From Ptiloglossa arizonensis (taxonomy: Eukaryota; Arthropoda; Insecta; Hymenoptera; Colletidae): a stretch of DNA of 64,000 nt. The stretch is from positions 1,047,884 through 1,111,883 of the forward strand of contig NW_027478527.1 of the NCBI RefSeq assembly GCF_051014685.1, written 5' to 3'. Position 1 is the stretch's first letter; each line of letters opens with the position of its first letter. The notes beneath the pieces were generated by a model that was given only the letters and a program-made list of their open reading frames with translations, made no database searches and was not told the DNA's origin. The position numbers and the translations under genes are program-made. Below are positions 1 to 12,113 of the stretch, one piece after another.

Positions 1-175
1 TCGCGAGATATGGGAGTTTGAAGCTAAGAAATGGTTGAGAAGACAACAAATTTTTCGCAATTCTGCTGCTCCAAACGCTTAACCAGAATGGCCTAGGGAA
101 AAAATACACATGCCGTTGTAATCGGGCGAGTTTCTGCTTTCAGTTACAATAGGAATTTTTGGGTTCGGTCAATCC

Positions 176-192
176 GTTCGCGAGATATGGGA
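176..192 (+). other. CENP-B-box-like motif, type 1 (one per monomer)
   Basis: GTTCGCGAGATATGGGA, monomer positions 176 to 15 across the unit border, fits the mammalian CENP-B core nTTCGnnnnAnnCGGGn at 8 of 9 fixed positions; the only miss is T for the first C of CGGG. It is present in most monomers. Some have TTCACGAG or TTCGCAAG instead. Versions at 44,067-44,083, 56,100-56,116 and 62,818-62,834 read TACGAGA, restoring that C but losing one G. I saw no full 9/9 copy. Binding is not shown. Confidence 0.4.
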
Positions 193-464
193 ATTTGAAG
201 CCAAGGAATGGTTGAGAAGGCAAAAAATTTTTCGCAATTCTGCTGCTCCAAACGCTTTACCAGAATGGCCTAGGGAAAAAATACACATACCGTTGTAATT
301 GGGCGAGTTTTTACTTTCAGATGCAATAGGACTTTTTGGGTTATGTCAATCCGTTCGCGAGATATGGGAGTTTGAATCCAAGAAATGGTAGAGGAGGCAA
401 AAAATTTTTCACAATTCTGCTGCTCCAAACGCTTAACCAGAATGGCCTAGGGAAAAAATACACA

Positions 465-481
465 TACCGTTGTAATCGGGC
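465..481 (+). other. CENP-B-box-like motif, type 2 (one per monomer)
   Basis: TACCGTTGTAATCGGGC (monomer 111-127) aligns to the 17-bp human CENP-B box YTTCGTTGGAARCGGGA at 12 positions: the first Y, CG, TTG, AA and CGGG among them, but only 7 of the 9 core bases because TT is replaced by AC. It lies on the same strand as type 1, 65 bp upstream. Common variants change it to ACCGTCGTAATC, ACCGATGTAATC, ACCGTTGTAATTGGG or ACCGTTGAAATTGGG. Chance similarity is quite possible for this one alone. Confidence 0.3.
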
Positions 482-2916
482 GAGTTTCTACTTTCAGATG
501 CAATAGGAATTTTTGGGCTAGGTCAATCCGTTCGCGAGATATGGGAGTTTGAAACCAAGAAATGGTTGAGAAGGCAAAAAATTTTTCGCAATTCTGCTGC
601 TCCAAACGCTTAACCAGAATGGCCTAGGGGAAAAATACACATACCGTTGTAATCGGGCGAGTTTCTACTTTCAGCTACAATAGGAATTTTTGGGTTCGGT
701 CAATCCGTTCACGAGATATGGGACTTTGAAGCTAAGAAATGGTTGAGAAGACAACAAATTGTTCGCAATTCTGCTGCTCTAAACGCTTAACCAGAATGGC
801 CTAGGGAAAAAATACAAACACCGTTGTAATCGGGCGAGTTTCTACTTTCAGATGCAATAGGAATTTTTGGGTTAGGTTAGTCCGTTCGCGAGATATGGGA
901 GTTTGAAGCCAAGAAATGGTGGAGAAGGCAAAAAATTTTTCACAATTCTGCTGCTCCAAACGCTTAACCAGAATGGCCTAGGGAAAAAATACACATACCG
1001 TTGTAATCGGGCGAGTTTCTGCTTTCAGATGCAATAGGAATTTTTGGGTTAGGTCATTCCGTTCGCGAGATATGGGAGTTTGAAGCCAAGAAATGGTTAA
1101 GAAGCCAACAAATTTTTCGCAATTCTGCTGCTCCAAACGCTTAACCAGAATGGGCTAGGGAAAAATACGCGTACCGATGTAATCGGGCAAGTTTCTACTT
1201 TCAGATGCAGTAGGAATTTTTGGGTTAGGTCAATCCGTTCGCGAGATATGAGAGTTTGAAGCTAAGAAATGGTTGAGAAGACAACAAATTTTTCGCAATT
1301 CTGTTGCTCCAAACGCTTAACCAGAATGGCCTAGGGAAAAAATCTGCATACCGTCGTAATCGGGCGAGTTTCTACTTTCAGATGCAATAGGAATTTTTGG
1401 GTTACGTCAATCCGTTCGCGAGATATGGGAGTTTGAATCTAAGAAATGGTTGAGAAGACAACAAATTTTTCGCAATTCTGCTGCTCCAAACGCTTAACCA
1501 GAATGGGCTAGGGAAAAATACGCGTACCGATGTAATCGGGCAAGTTTCTACTTTCAGATGCAATAGGAATTTTTGGGTTAGGTCAGTCCGTTCGCGAGAT
1601 ATGGGAATTTGAAGCCAAGGAATGGTTGAGAAGGCAAAAAATTTTTCGCAATTCTGCTGCTCCAAACGCTTTACCAGAATGGCCTAGGGAAAAAATACAC
1701 ATACCGTTGTAATTGGGCGAGTTTTTACTTTCAGATGCAATAGGACTTTTTGGGTTATGTCAATCCGTTCGCGAGATATGGGAGTTTGAATCCAAGAAAT
1801 GGTAGAGGAGGCAAAAAATTTTTCACAATTCTGCTGCTCCAAACGCTTAACCAGAATGGCCTAGGGAAAAAATACACATACCGTTGCAATCGGGCGAGTT
1901 TCTACTTTCAGATGCAATAGGAATTTTTGGGCTAGGTCAATCCGTTCGCGAGATATGGGAGTTTGAAACCAAGAAATGGTTGAGAAGGCAAAAAATTTTT
2001 CGCAATTCTGCTGCTCCAAACGCTTAACCAGAATGGCCTAGGGGAAAAATACACATACCGTTGTAATCGGGCGAGTTTCTACTTTCAGCTACAATAGGAA
2101 TTTTTGGGTTCGGTCAATCCGTTCACGAGATATGGGACTTTGAAGCTAAGAAATGGTTGAGAAGACAACAAATTGTTCGCAATTCTGCTGCTCTAAACGC
2201 TTAACCAGAATGGCCTAGGGAAAAAATACAAACACCGTTGTAATCGGGCGAGTTTCTACTTTCAGATGCAATAGGAATTTTTGGGTTAGGTTAATCCGTT
2301 CGCGAGATATGGGAGTTTGAAGCCAAGAAATGGTGGAGAAGGCAAAAAATTTTTCACAATTCTGCTGCTCCAAACGCTTAACCAGAATGGCCTAGGGAAA
2401 AAATACACATACCGTTGTAATCGGGCGAGTTTCTGCTTTCAGATGCAATAGGAATTTTTGGGTTAGGTCATTCCGTTCGCGAGATATGGGAGTTTGAAGC
2501 CAAGAAATGGTTAAGAAGCCAACAAATTTTTCGCAATTCTGCTGCTCCAAACGCTTAACCAGAATGGGCTAGGGAAAAATACGCGTACCGATGTAATCGG
2601 GCAAGTTTCTACTTTCAGATGCAGTAGGAATTTTTGGGTTAGGTCAATCCGTTCGCGAGATATGAGAGTTTGAAGCTAAGAAATGGTTGAGAAGACAACA
2701 AATTTTTCGCAATTCTGTTGCTCCAAACGCTTAACCAGAATGGCCTAGGGAAAAAAATCTGCATACCGTCGTAATCGGGCGAGTTTCTACTTTCAGATGC
2801 AATAGGAATTTTTGTGTTACGTCAATCCGTTCGCGAGATATGGGAGTTTGAATCTAAGAAATGGTTGAGAAGACAACAAATTTTTCGCAATTCTGCTGCT
2901 CCAAACGCTTAACCAG

Positions 2917-5002
2917 ATAGGGCTAGGGAAAAAATTCACATACCGTTGTAATTGGGCGAGTTTTTACTTTCAGACGCAACAGGAATTTTCGGGGGTTAGG
3001 ACAAACCGTTCGCGAGATATGGGAGTTTGACGCCAAGAAATGGTTGAGAAGGCAAAAAATTTTTCGCAATTCTGCTGCTCCAAACGCTTAAACAGAATGG
3101 CCTAGGGAAAAAATACACATACCGTTGTAATCGGGCGAGCTTCTACTTTCAGATGCAATAGGAATTTTTGGGTTAGGTCATTCCGTTCGCGAGATATGGG
3201 AGTTTGAAGCCAAGAAATGGTTGAGAAGGCAAAAAATTTTTCGCAATTCTGCTGCTCCAAACGCTTAACCAGAATGGCCCAGGGAAAAAATACGCATACC
3301 GTTGTAATCGGGCGAGTTTCTACTTTCAGACGCAACAGGAATTTTTGGGTTAGGTCAATCCGTTCGCGAGATATGGGAGTTTGGAGCTAAGAAATGGTTG
3401 AAAAGACAACAAATTTTTCGCAATTCTGCTGCTCCAAACGCTTAACCAGAATGGGCTAGGGAAAGAATTCACATACCGTTGTAATTGGGCGAGTTTCTAC
3501 TTTCAGACGCAACAGGAATTTTTGGGTTAGGACAATCCGTTCGCGAGATATGGGAGTTTGAAGCCAAGAAATGGTTGAGAAGGCAAAAAATTTTTCGCAA
3601 TTCTGCTGCTCCAAACGCTTAACCAGGATGGCCTAGGTTAAAAATACACATACCGTTGTAATCGGGCGAGTTTCTACTTTCAGTTACAATAGGAATTTTT
3701 GGGTTCGGTCAATCCGTTCACGAGATATGGGACTTTGAAGCTAAGAAATGGTTGAGAAGACAACAAATTGTTCGCAATTCTGCTGCTCCAAACGCTTAAC
3801 CAGAATGGCCTAGGGAAAAAATACAAACACCGTTGTAATCGGGCGAGTTTCTACTTTCAGATGCAATAGGAATTTTTGGGTTAGGTTAATCCGTTCGCGA
3901 GATATGGGAGTTTGAAGCCAAGAAATGGTAGAGAAGGCAAAAAATTTTTCACAATTCTGCTGCTCCAAACGCTTAACCAGAATGGCCTAGGGAAAAAATA
4001 CACATACCGTTGTAATCGGGCGAGTTTCTACTTTCAGATGCAATAGGAATTTTTGGGTTAGGTCATTCCGTTCGCGAGATATGGGAGTTTGAAGCCAAGA
4101 AATGCTTAAGAAGCCAACAAATTTTTCGCAATTCTGCTGCTCCAAACGCTTAACCAGAATGGGCTAGGGAAAAATACGCGTACCGATGTAATCGGGCAAG
4201 TTTCTACTTTCAGATGCAGTAGGAATTTTTGGGTTAGGTCAATCCGTTCGCGAGATATGAGAGTTTGAAGCTAAGAAATGGTTGAGAAGACAACAAATTT
4301 TTCGCAATTCTGTTGCTCCAAACGCTTAACCAGAATGGCCTAGGGAAAAAAATCTGCATACCGTCGTAATCGGGCGAGTTTCTACTTTCAGATGCAATAG
4401 GAATTTTTGGGTTACGTCAATCCGTTCGCGAGATATGGGAGTTTGAATCTAAGAAATGGTTGAGAAGACAACAAATTTTTCGCAATTCTGCTGCTCCAAA
4501 CGCTTAACCAGAATGGGCTAGGGAAAAATACGCGTACCGATGTAATCGGGGAAGTTTCTACTTTCAGATGCAATAGGAATTTTTGGGTTAGGTCAGTCCG
4601 TTCGCGAGATATGAGAGTTTGAAGCTAAGAAATGGTTGAGAAGACAACAAATTTTTCGCAATTCTGCTGCTCCAAACGCTTAACCAGAATGTCCTAGGGA
4701 AAAAATACACGTACCGTCGTAATCGGGCGAGTTTCTACTATCAGATGCAATAGGAATTTTTGGGTTAGGTCAATCCGTTCGCGAGATATGGGAGTTTGAA
4801 GCTAAGAAAAGGTTGAGAAGACAACAAATTTTTCGCAATTCTGCTGCTCCAAACGCTTAACCAGAATGGCCTAGGGAAAAAATACACATACCGTTGTAAT
4901 CGGGCGAGTTTCTGCTTTCAGTTACAATAGGAATTTTTGGGTTCGGTCAATCCGTTCGCGAGATATGGGAGTTTGAAGCCAAGAAATGGTTGAGAAGGCA
5001 AA
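2917..5002. repeat. Satellite linker block and first part of a 10-monomer repeat
   Basis: The first ~720 bp hold monomers marked by AACCAGATAGGG, CAGACGCAACAGGAA, GTTTGGAGCTAAG and GGGAAAGAATTCACAT (an EcoRI site). The same block returns at about 8.0-8.5 kb and 11.6-12.3 kb. From about 3,637 a 10-monomer pattern starts that repeats at an offset of 1,768-1,769 bp. Nothing other than satellite sequence is present. Confidence 0.8.
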
Positions 5003-7930
5003 AAATTTTTCGCAATTCTGCTGCTCCAAACGCTTTACCAGAATGGCCTAGGGAAAAAATACACATACCGTTGTAATTGGGCGAGTTTTTACTTTCAGAT
5101 GCAATAGGACTTTTTGGGTTATGTCAATCCGTTCGCGAGATATGGGAGTTTGAAGCCAAGAAATGGTAGAGGAGGCAAAAAATTTTTCACAATTCTGCTG
5201 CTCCAAACGCTTAACCAGAATGGCCTAGGGAAAAAATACACATACCGTTGTAATCGGGCGAGTTTCTACTTTCAGATGCAATAGGAATTTTTGGGCGAGG
5301 TCAATCCGTTCGCGAGATATGGGAGTTTGAAACCAAGAAATGGTTGAGAAGGCAAAAAATTTTTCGCAATTCTGCTGCTCCAAACGCTTAACCAGAATGG
5401 CCTAGGGGAAAAATACACATACCGTTGTAATCGGGCGAGTTTCTACTTTCAGTTACAATAGGAATTTTTGGGTTCGGTCAATCCGTTCACGAGATATGGG
5501 ACTTTGAAGCTAAGAAATGGTTGAGAAGACAACAAATTGTTCGCAATTCTGCTGCCCTAACGCTTAACCAGAATGGCCTAGGGAAAAAATACAAACACCG
5601 TAGTAATCGGGCGAGTTTCTACTTTCAGATGCAATAGGAATTTTTGGGTTAGGTTAATCCGTTCGCGAGATATGGGAGTTTGAAGCCAAGAAATGGTAGA
5701 GAAGGCAAAAAATTTTTCACAATTCTGCTGCTCCAAACGCTTAACCAGAATGGCCTAGGGAAAAAATACACATACCGTTGTAATCGGGCGAGTTTCTACT
5801 TTCAGATGCAATAGGAATTTTTGGGTTAGGTCATTCCGTTCGCGAGATATGGGAGTTTGAAGCCAAGAAATGCTTAAGAAGCCAACAAATTTTTCGCAAT
5901 TCTGCTGCTCCAAACGCTTAACCAGAATGGGCTAGGGAAAAATACGCGTACCGATGTAATCGGGCAAGTTTCTACTTTCAGATGCAGTAGGAATTTTTGG
6001 GTTAGGTCAATCCGTTCGCGAGATATGAGAGTTTGAAGCTAAGAAATGGTTGAGAAGACAACAAATTTTTCGCAATTCTGTTGCTCCAAACGCTTAACCA
6101 GAATGGCCTAGGGAAAAAAATCTGCATACCGTCGTAATCGGGCGAGTTTCTACTTTCAGATGCAATAGGAATTTTTGGGTTACGTCAATCCGTTCGCGAG
6201 ATATGGGAGTTTGAATCTAAGAAATGGTTGAGAAGACAACAAATTTTTCGCAATTCTGCTGCTCCAAACGCTTAACCAGAATGGGCTAGGGAAAAATACG
6301 CGTACCGATGTAATCGGGGAAGTTTCTACTTTCAGATGCAATAGGAATTTTTGGGTTAGGTCAGTCCGTTCGCGAGATATGAGAGTTTGAAGCTAAGAAA
6401 TGGTTGAGAAGACAACAAATTTTTCGCAATTCTGCTGCTCCAAACGCTTAACCAGAATGTCCTAGGGAAAAAATACACGTACCGTCGTAATCGGGTGAGT
6501 TTCTACTATCAGATGCAATAGGAATTTTTGGGTTAGGTCAATCCGTTCGCGAGATATGGGAGTTTGAAGCTAAGAAATGGTTGAGAAGACAACAAATTTT
6601 TCGCAATTCTGCTGCTCCAAACGCTTAACCAGAATGGCCTAGGGAAAAAATACACATACCGTTGTAATCGGGCGAGTTTCTGCTTTCAGTTACAATAGGA
6701 ATTTTTGGGTTCGGTCAATCCGTTCGCGAGATATGGGAGTTTGAAGCCAAGAAATGGTTGAGAAGGCAAAAAATTTTTCGCAATTCTGCTGCTCCAAACG
6801 CTTTACCAGAATGGCCTAGGGAAAAAATACACATACCGTTGTAATTGGGCGAGTTTTTACTTTCAGATGCAATAGGACTTTTTGGGTTATGTCAATCCGT
6901 TCGCGAGATATGGGAGTTTGAAGCCAAGAAATGGTAGAGGAGGCAAAAAATTTTTCACAATTCTGCTGCTCCAAACGCTTAACCAGAATGGCCTAGGGAA
7001 AAAATACACATACCGTTGTAATCGGGCGAGTTTCTACTTTCAGATGCAATAGGAATTTTTGGGCGAGGTCAATCCGTTCGCGAGATATGGGAGTTTGAAA
7101 CCAAGAAATGGTTGAGAAGGCAAAAAATTTTTCGCAATTCTGCTGCTCCAAACGCTTAACCAGAATGGCCTAGGGGAAAAATACACATACCGTTGTAATC
7201 GGGCGAGTTTCTACTTTCAGTTACAATAGGAATTTTTGGGTTCGGTCAATCCGTTCACGAGATATGGGACTTTGAAGCTAAGAAATGGTTGAGAAGACAA
7301 CAAATTGTTCGCAATTCTGCTGCTCTAAACGCTTAACCAGAATGGCCTAGGGAAAAAATACAAACACCGTTGTAATCGGGCGAGTTTCTACTTTCAGATG
7401 CAATAGGAATTTTTGGGTTAGGTTAATCCGTTCGCGAGATATGGGAGTTTGAAGCCAAGAAATGGTAGAGAAGGCAAAAAATTTTTCACAATTCTGCTGC
7501 TCCAAACGCTTAACCAGAATGGCCTAGGGAAAAAATACACATACCGTTGTAATCGGGCGAGTTTCTACTTTCAGATGCAATAGGAATTTTTGGGTTAGGT
7601 CATTCCGTTCGCGAGATATGGGAGTTTGAAGCCAAGAAATGGTTAAGAAGCCAACAAATTTTTCGCAATTCTGCTGCTCCAAACGCTTAACCAGAATGGC
7701 CTAGGGAAAAAATACACATACCGTTGTAATCGGGCAAGTTTCTACTTTCAGATGCAGTAGGAATTTTTGGGTTAGGTCAATCCGTTCGCGAGATATGAGA
7801 GTTTGAAGCTAAGAAATGGTTGAGAAGACAACAAATTTTTCGCAATTCTGTTGCTCCAAACGCTTAACCAGAATGGCCTAGGGAAAAAAATCTGCATACC
7901 GTCGTAATCGGGCGAGTTTCTACTTTCAGA
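3637..7930. repeat. 10-monomer higher-order repeat, 1,768 bp, about 2.4 copies
   Basis: Marker GAATGTCCTAGGG at 4,687 recurs at 6,455 and the GGTAGAGGAGGC marker at 5,169 recurs at 6,937, both 1,768 bp apart. Agreement starts after the AGGATGGCCTAGGTT monomer (about 3,637) and ends where GACGCAGGAGGAAC appears near 7,930. Copies differ at single bases: GGGCGAG against GGGTGAG near 4,731/6,493, AAAAGG against AAATGG near 4,807, and a one-base loss giving GCTGCCCTAACG at 5,551. Confidence 0.85.
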
Positions 7931-10900
7931 CGCAGGAGGAACTTTTGGGTTTGGTCAATCCGTTCGGGAGATATGGGACTTTGAATCTAAGAAATGGTTG
8001 AGAAGACAACAAATTTTTCGCAATTCTGCTGCTCCAAACGCTTAACCAGATAGGGCTAGGGAAAAAATTCACATACCGTTGTAATTGTGCGAGTTTTTAC
8101 TTTCAGACGCAACAGGAATTTTTGGGTTAGGACAAACCGTTCGCGAGATATGGGAGTTTGACGCCAAGAAATGGTTGAGAAGGCAAAAAATTTTTCGCAA
8201 TTCTGCTGCTCCAAACGCTTAAACAGAATGGCCTAGGGAAAAAATACACATACCGTTGTAATCGGGCGAGCTTCTACTTTCAGATGCAATAGGAATTTTT
8301 GGGTTAGGTCATTCCGTTCGCGAGATATGGGAGTTTGAAGCCAAGAAATGGTTGAGAAGGCAAAAAATTTTTCGCAATTCTGCTGCTCCAAACGCTTAAC
8401 CAGAATGGCCCAGGGAAAAAATACGCATACCGTTGTAATCGGGCGAGTTTCTACTTTCAGACGCAACAGGAATTTTTGGGTTAGGTCAATCCGTTCGCGA
8501 GATATGGGAGTTTGGAGCTAAGAAATGGTTGAGAAGACAACAAATTTTTCGCAATTCTGCTGCTCCAAACGCTTTACCAGAATGGCCTAGGGAAAAAATA
8601 CACATACCGTTGTAATTGGGCGAGTTTTTACTTTCAGATGCAATAGGACTTTTTGGGTTATGTCAATCCGTTCGCGAGATATGGGAGTTTGAAGCCAAGA
8701 AATGGTAGAGGAGGCAAAAAATTTTTCACAATTCTGCTGCTCCAAACGCTTAACCAGAATGGCCTAGGGAAAAAATACACATACCGTTGTAATCGGGCGA
8801 GTTTCTACTTTCAGATGCAATAGGAATTTTTGGGCGAGGTCAATCCGTTCGCGAGATATGGGAGTTTGAAACCAAGAAATGGTTGAGAAGGCAAAAAATT
8901 TTTCGCAATTCTGCTGCTCCAAACGCTTAACCAGAATGGCCTAGGGGAAAAATACACATACCGTTGTAATCGGGCGAGTTTCTACTTTCAGTTACAATAG
9001 GAATTTTTGGGTTCGGTCAATCCGTTCACGAGATATGGGACTTTGAAGCTAAGAAATGGTTGAGAAGACAACAAATTGTTCGCAATTCTGCTGCCCTAAC
9101 GCTTAACCAGAATGGCCTAGGGAAAAAATACAAACACCGTAGTAATCGGGCGAGTTTCTACTTTCAGATGCAATAGGAATTTTTGGGTTAGGTTAATCCG
9201 TTCGCGAGATATGGGAGTTTGAAGCCAAGAAATGGTAGAGAAGGCAAAAAATTTTTCACAATTCTGCTGCTCCAAACGCTTAACCAGAATGGCCTAGGGA
9301 AAAAATACACATACCGTTGTAATCGGGCGAGTTTCTACTTTCAGATGCAATAGGAATTTTTGGGTTAGGTCATTCCGTTCGCGAGATATGGGAGTTTGAA
9401 GCCAAGAAATGCTTAAGAAGCCAACAAATTTTTCGCAATTCTGCTGCTCCAAACGCTTAACCAGAATGGGCTAGGGAAAAATACGCGTACCGATGTAATC
9501 GGGCAAGTTTCTACTTTCAGATGCAGTAGGAATTTTTGGGTTAGGTCAATCCGTTCGCGAGATATGAGAGTTTGAAGCTAAGAAATGGTTGAGAAGACAA
9601 CAAATTTTTCGCAATTCTGTTGCTCCAAACGCTTAACCAGAATGGCCTAGGGAAAAAAATCTGCATACCGTCGTAATCGGGCGAGTTTCTACTTTCAGAT
9701 GCAATAGGAATTTTTGGGTTACGTCAATCCGTTCGCGAGATATGGGAGTTTGAATCTAAGAAATGGTTGAGAAGACAACAAATTTTTCGCAATTCTGCTG
9801 CTCCAAACGCTTAACCAGAATGGGCTAGGGAAAAATACGCGTACCGATGTAATCGGGGAAGTTTCTACTTTCAGATGCAATAGGAATTTTTGGGTTAGGT
9901 CAGTCCGTTCGCGAGATATGAGAGTTTGAAGCTAAGAAATGGTTGAGAAGACAACAAATTTTTCGCAATTCTGCTGCTCCAAACGCTTAACCAGAATGTC
10001 CTAGGGAAAAAATACACGTACCGTCGTAATCGGGTGAGTTTCTACTATCAGATGCAATAGGAATTTTTGGGTTAGGTCAATCCGTTCGCGAGATATGGGA
10101 GTTTGAAGCTAAGAAATGGTTGAGAAGACAACAAATTTTTCGCAATTCTGCTGCTCCAAACGCTTAACCAGAATGGCCTAGGGAAAAAATACACATACCG
10201 TTGTAATCGGGCGAGTTTCTGCTTTCAGTTACAATAGGAATTTTTGGGTTCGGTCAATCCGTTCGCGAGATATGGGAGTTTGAAGCCAAGAAATGGTTGA
10301 GAAGGCAAAAAATTTTTCGCAATTCTGCTGCTCCAAACGCTTTACCAGAATGGCCTAGGGAAAAAATACACATACCGTTGTAATTGGGCGAGTTTTTACT
10401 TTCAGATGCAATAGGACTTTTTGGGTTATGTCAATCCGTTCGCGAGATATGGGAGTTTGAAGCCAAGAAATGGTAGAGGAGGCAAAAAATTTTTCACAAT
10501 TCTGCTGCTCCAAACGCTTAACCAGAATGGCCTAGGGAAAAAATACACATACCGTTGTAATCGGGCGAGTTTCTACTTTCAGATGCAATAGGAATTTTTG
10601 GGCGAGGTCAATCCGTTCGCGAGATATGGGAGTTTGAAACCAAGAAATGGTTGAGAAGGCAAAAAATTTTTCGCAATTCTGCTGCTCCAAACGCTTAACC
10701 AGAATGGCCTAGGGGAAAAATACACATACCGTTGTAATCGGGCGAGTTTCTACTTTCAGTTACAATAGGAATTTTTGGGTTCGGTCAATCCGTTCACGAG
10801 ATATGGGACTTTGAAGCTAAGAAATGGTTGAGAAGACAACAAATTGTTCGCAATTCTGCTGCTCTAAACGCTTAACCAGAATGGCCTAGGGAAAAAATAC

Positions 10901-12113
10901 AAACACCGTTGTAATCGGGCGAGTTTCTACTTTCAGATGCAATAGGAATTTTTGGGTTAGGTTAATCCGTTCGCGAGATATGGGAGTTTGAAGCCAAGAA
11001 ATGGTAGAGAAGGCAAAAAATTTTTCACAATTCTGCTGCTCCAAACGCTTAACCAGAATGGCCTAGGGAAAAAATACACATACCGTTGTAATCGGGCGAG
11101 TTTCTACTTTCAGATGCAATAGGAATTTTTGGGTTAGGTCATTCCGTTCGCGAGATATGGGAGTTTGAAGCCAAGAAATGGTTAAGAAGCCAACAAATTT
11201 TTCGCAATTCTGCTGCTCCAAACGCTTAACCAGAATGGCCTAGGGAAAAAATACACATACCGTTGTAATCGGGCAAGTTTCTACTTTCAGATGCAGTAGG
11301 AATTTTTGGGTTAGGTCAATCCGTTCGCGAGATATGAGAGTTTGAAGCTAAGAAATGGTTGAGAAGACAACAAATTTTTCGCAATTCTGTTGCTCCAAAC
11401 GCTTAACCAGAATGGCCTAGGGAAAAAAATCTGCATACCGTCGTAATCGGGCGAGTTTCTACTTTCAGACGCAGGAGGAACTTTTGGGTTTGGTCAATCC
11501 GTTCGGGAGATATGGGACTTTGAATCTAAGAAATGGTTGAGAAGACAACAAATTTTTCGCAATTCTGCTGCTCCAAACGCTTAACCAGATAGGGCTAGGG
11601 AAAAAATTCACATACCGTTGTAATTGTGCGAGTTTTTACTTTCAGACGCAACAGGAATTTTTGGGTTAGGACAAACCGTTCGCGAGATATGGGAGTTTGA
11701 CGCCAAGAAATGGTTGAGAAGGCAAAAAATTTTTCGCAATTCTGCTGCTCCAAACGCTTAAACAGAATGGCCTAGGGAAAAAATACACATACCGTTGTAA
11801 TCGGGCGAGCTTCTACTTTCAGATGCAATAGGAATTTTTGGGTTAGGTCATTCCGTTCGCGAGATATGGGAGTTTGAAGCCAAGAAATGGTTGAGAAGGC
11901 AAAAAATTTTTCGCAATTCTGCTGCTCCAAACGCTTAACCAGAATGGCCCAGGGAAAAAATACGCATACCGTTGTAATCGGGCGAGTTTCTACTTTCAGA
12001 CGCAACAGGAATTTTTGGGTTAGGTCAATCCGTTCGCGAGATATGGGAGTTTGGAGCTAAGAAATGGTTGAGAAGACAACAAATTTTTCGCAATTCTGCT
12101 GCTCCAAACGCTT
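5003..12113. repeat. 20-monomer tandem duplication, 2 x 3,539 bp
   Basis: Copy 1 is 5,003-8,541 and copy 2 is 8,542-12,080, with 33 further matching bases to 12,113. Rare private variants repeat exactly 3,539 bp apart: GCTGCCCTAACG at 5,551 and 9,090, GAATGTCCTAGGG at 6,455 and 9,994, and the AACAGAATGG linker block at 8,227 and 11,766. Left mismatches are at 4,998 and 5,002 (GGCAAAA against GACAACA), the right mismatch is at 12,114. I saw no internal mismatch in the stretches compared by eye. Each copy holds two 10-monomer halves (1,768 and 1,771 bp), so the 20-mer arose after the 10-mer. Confidence 0.9.

Larger units (their letters stand above)
1..2916. repeat. 8-monomer higher-order repeat (offset 1,414 bp), two copies
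   Basis: Bases from about 172 to 1,502 match 1,586 to 2,916 at an offset of 1,414-1,415 bp (8 monomers less 1-2 bases). Shared rare variants include GAATTTGAAGCCAAGG, the GGTAGAGGAGGC monomer (at 391 and 1,805), CGCTTTACCAG, and TTCACGAG with AAATTGTTCGC. The left limit is set by AATCC against AGTCC near 171, the right limit by the switch to AACCAGATAGGG near 2,917. A few substitutions and one extra A (near 2,750) separate the copies. Bases 1-171 are a single monomer of the GCTAAG/GACAACAAAT type. Confidence 0.85.

Noticed and set aside
161..176. GGGTTAGG, resembling telomere repeats (TTAGG or TTAGGG)
   Set aside because: It occurs once per monomer as part of the unit, never in tandem, and often varies to GGGTTCGG, GGGATAGG or GGGTTTGG.
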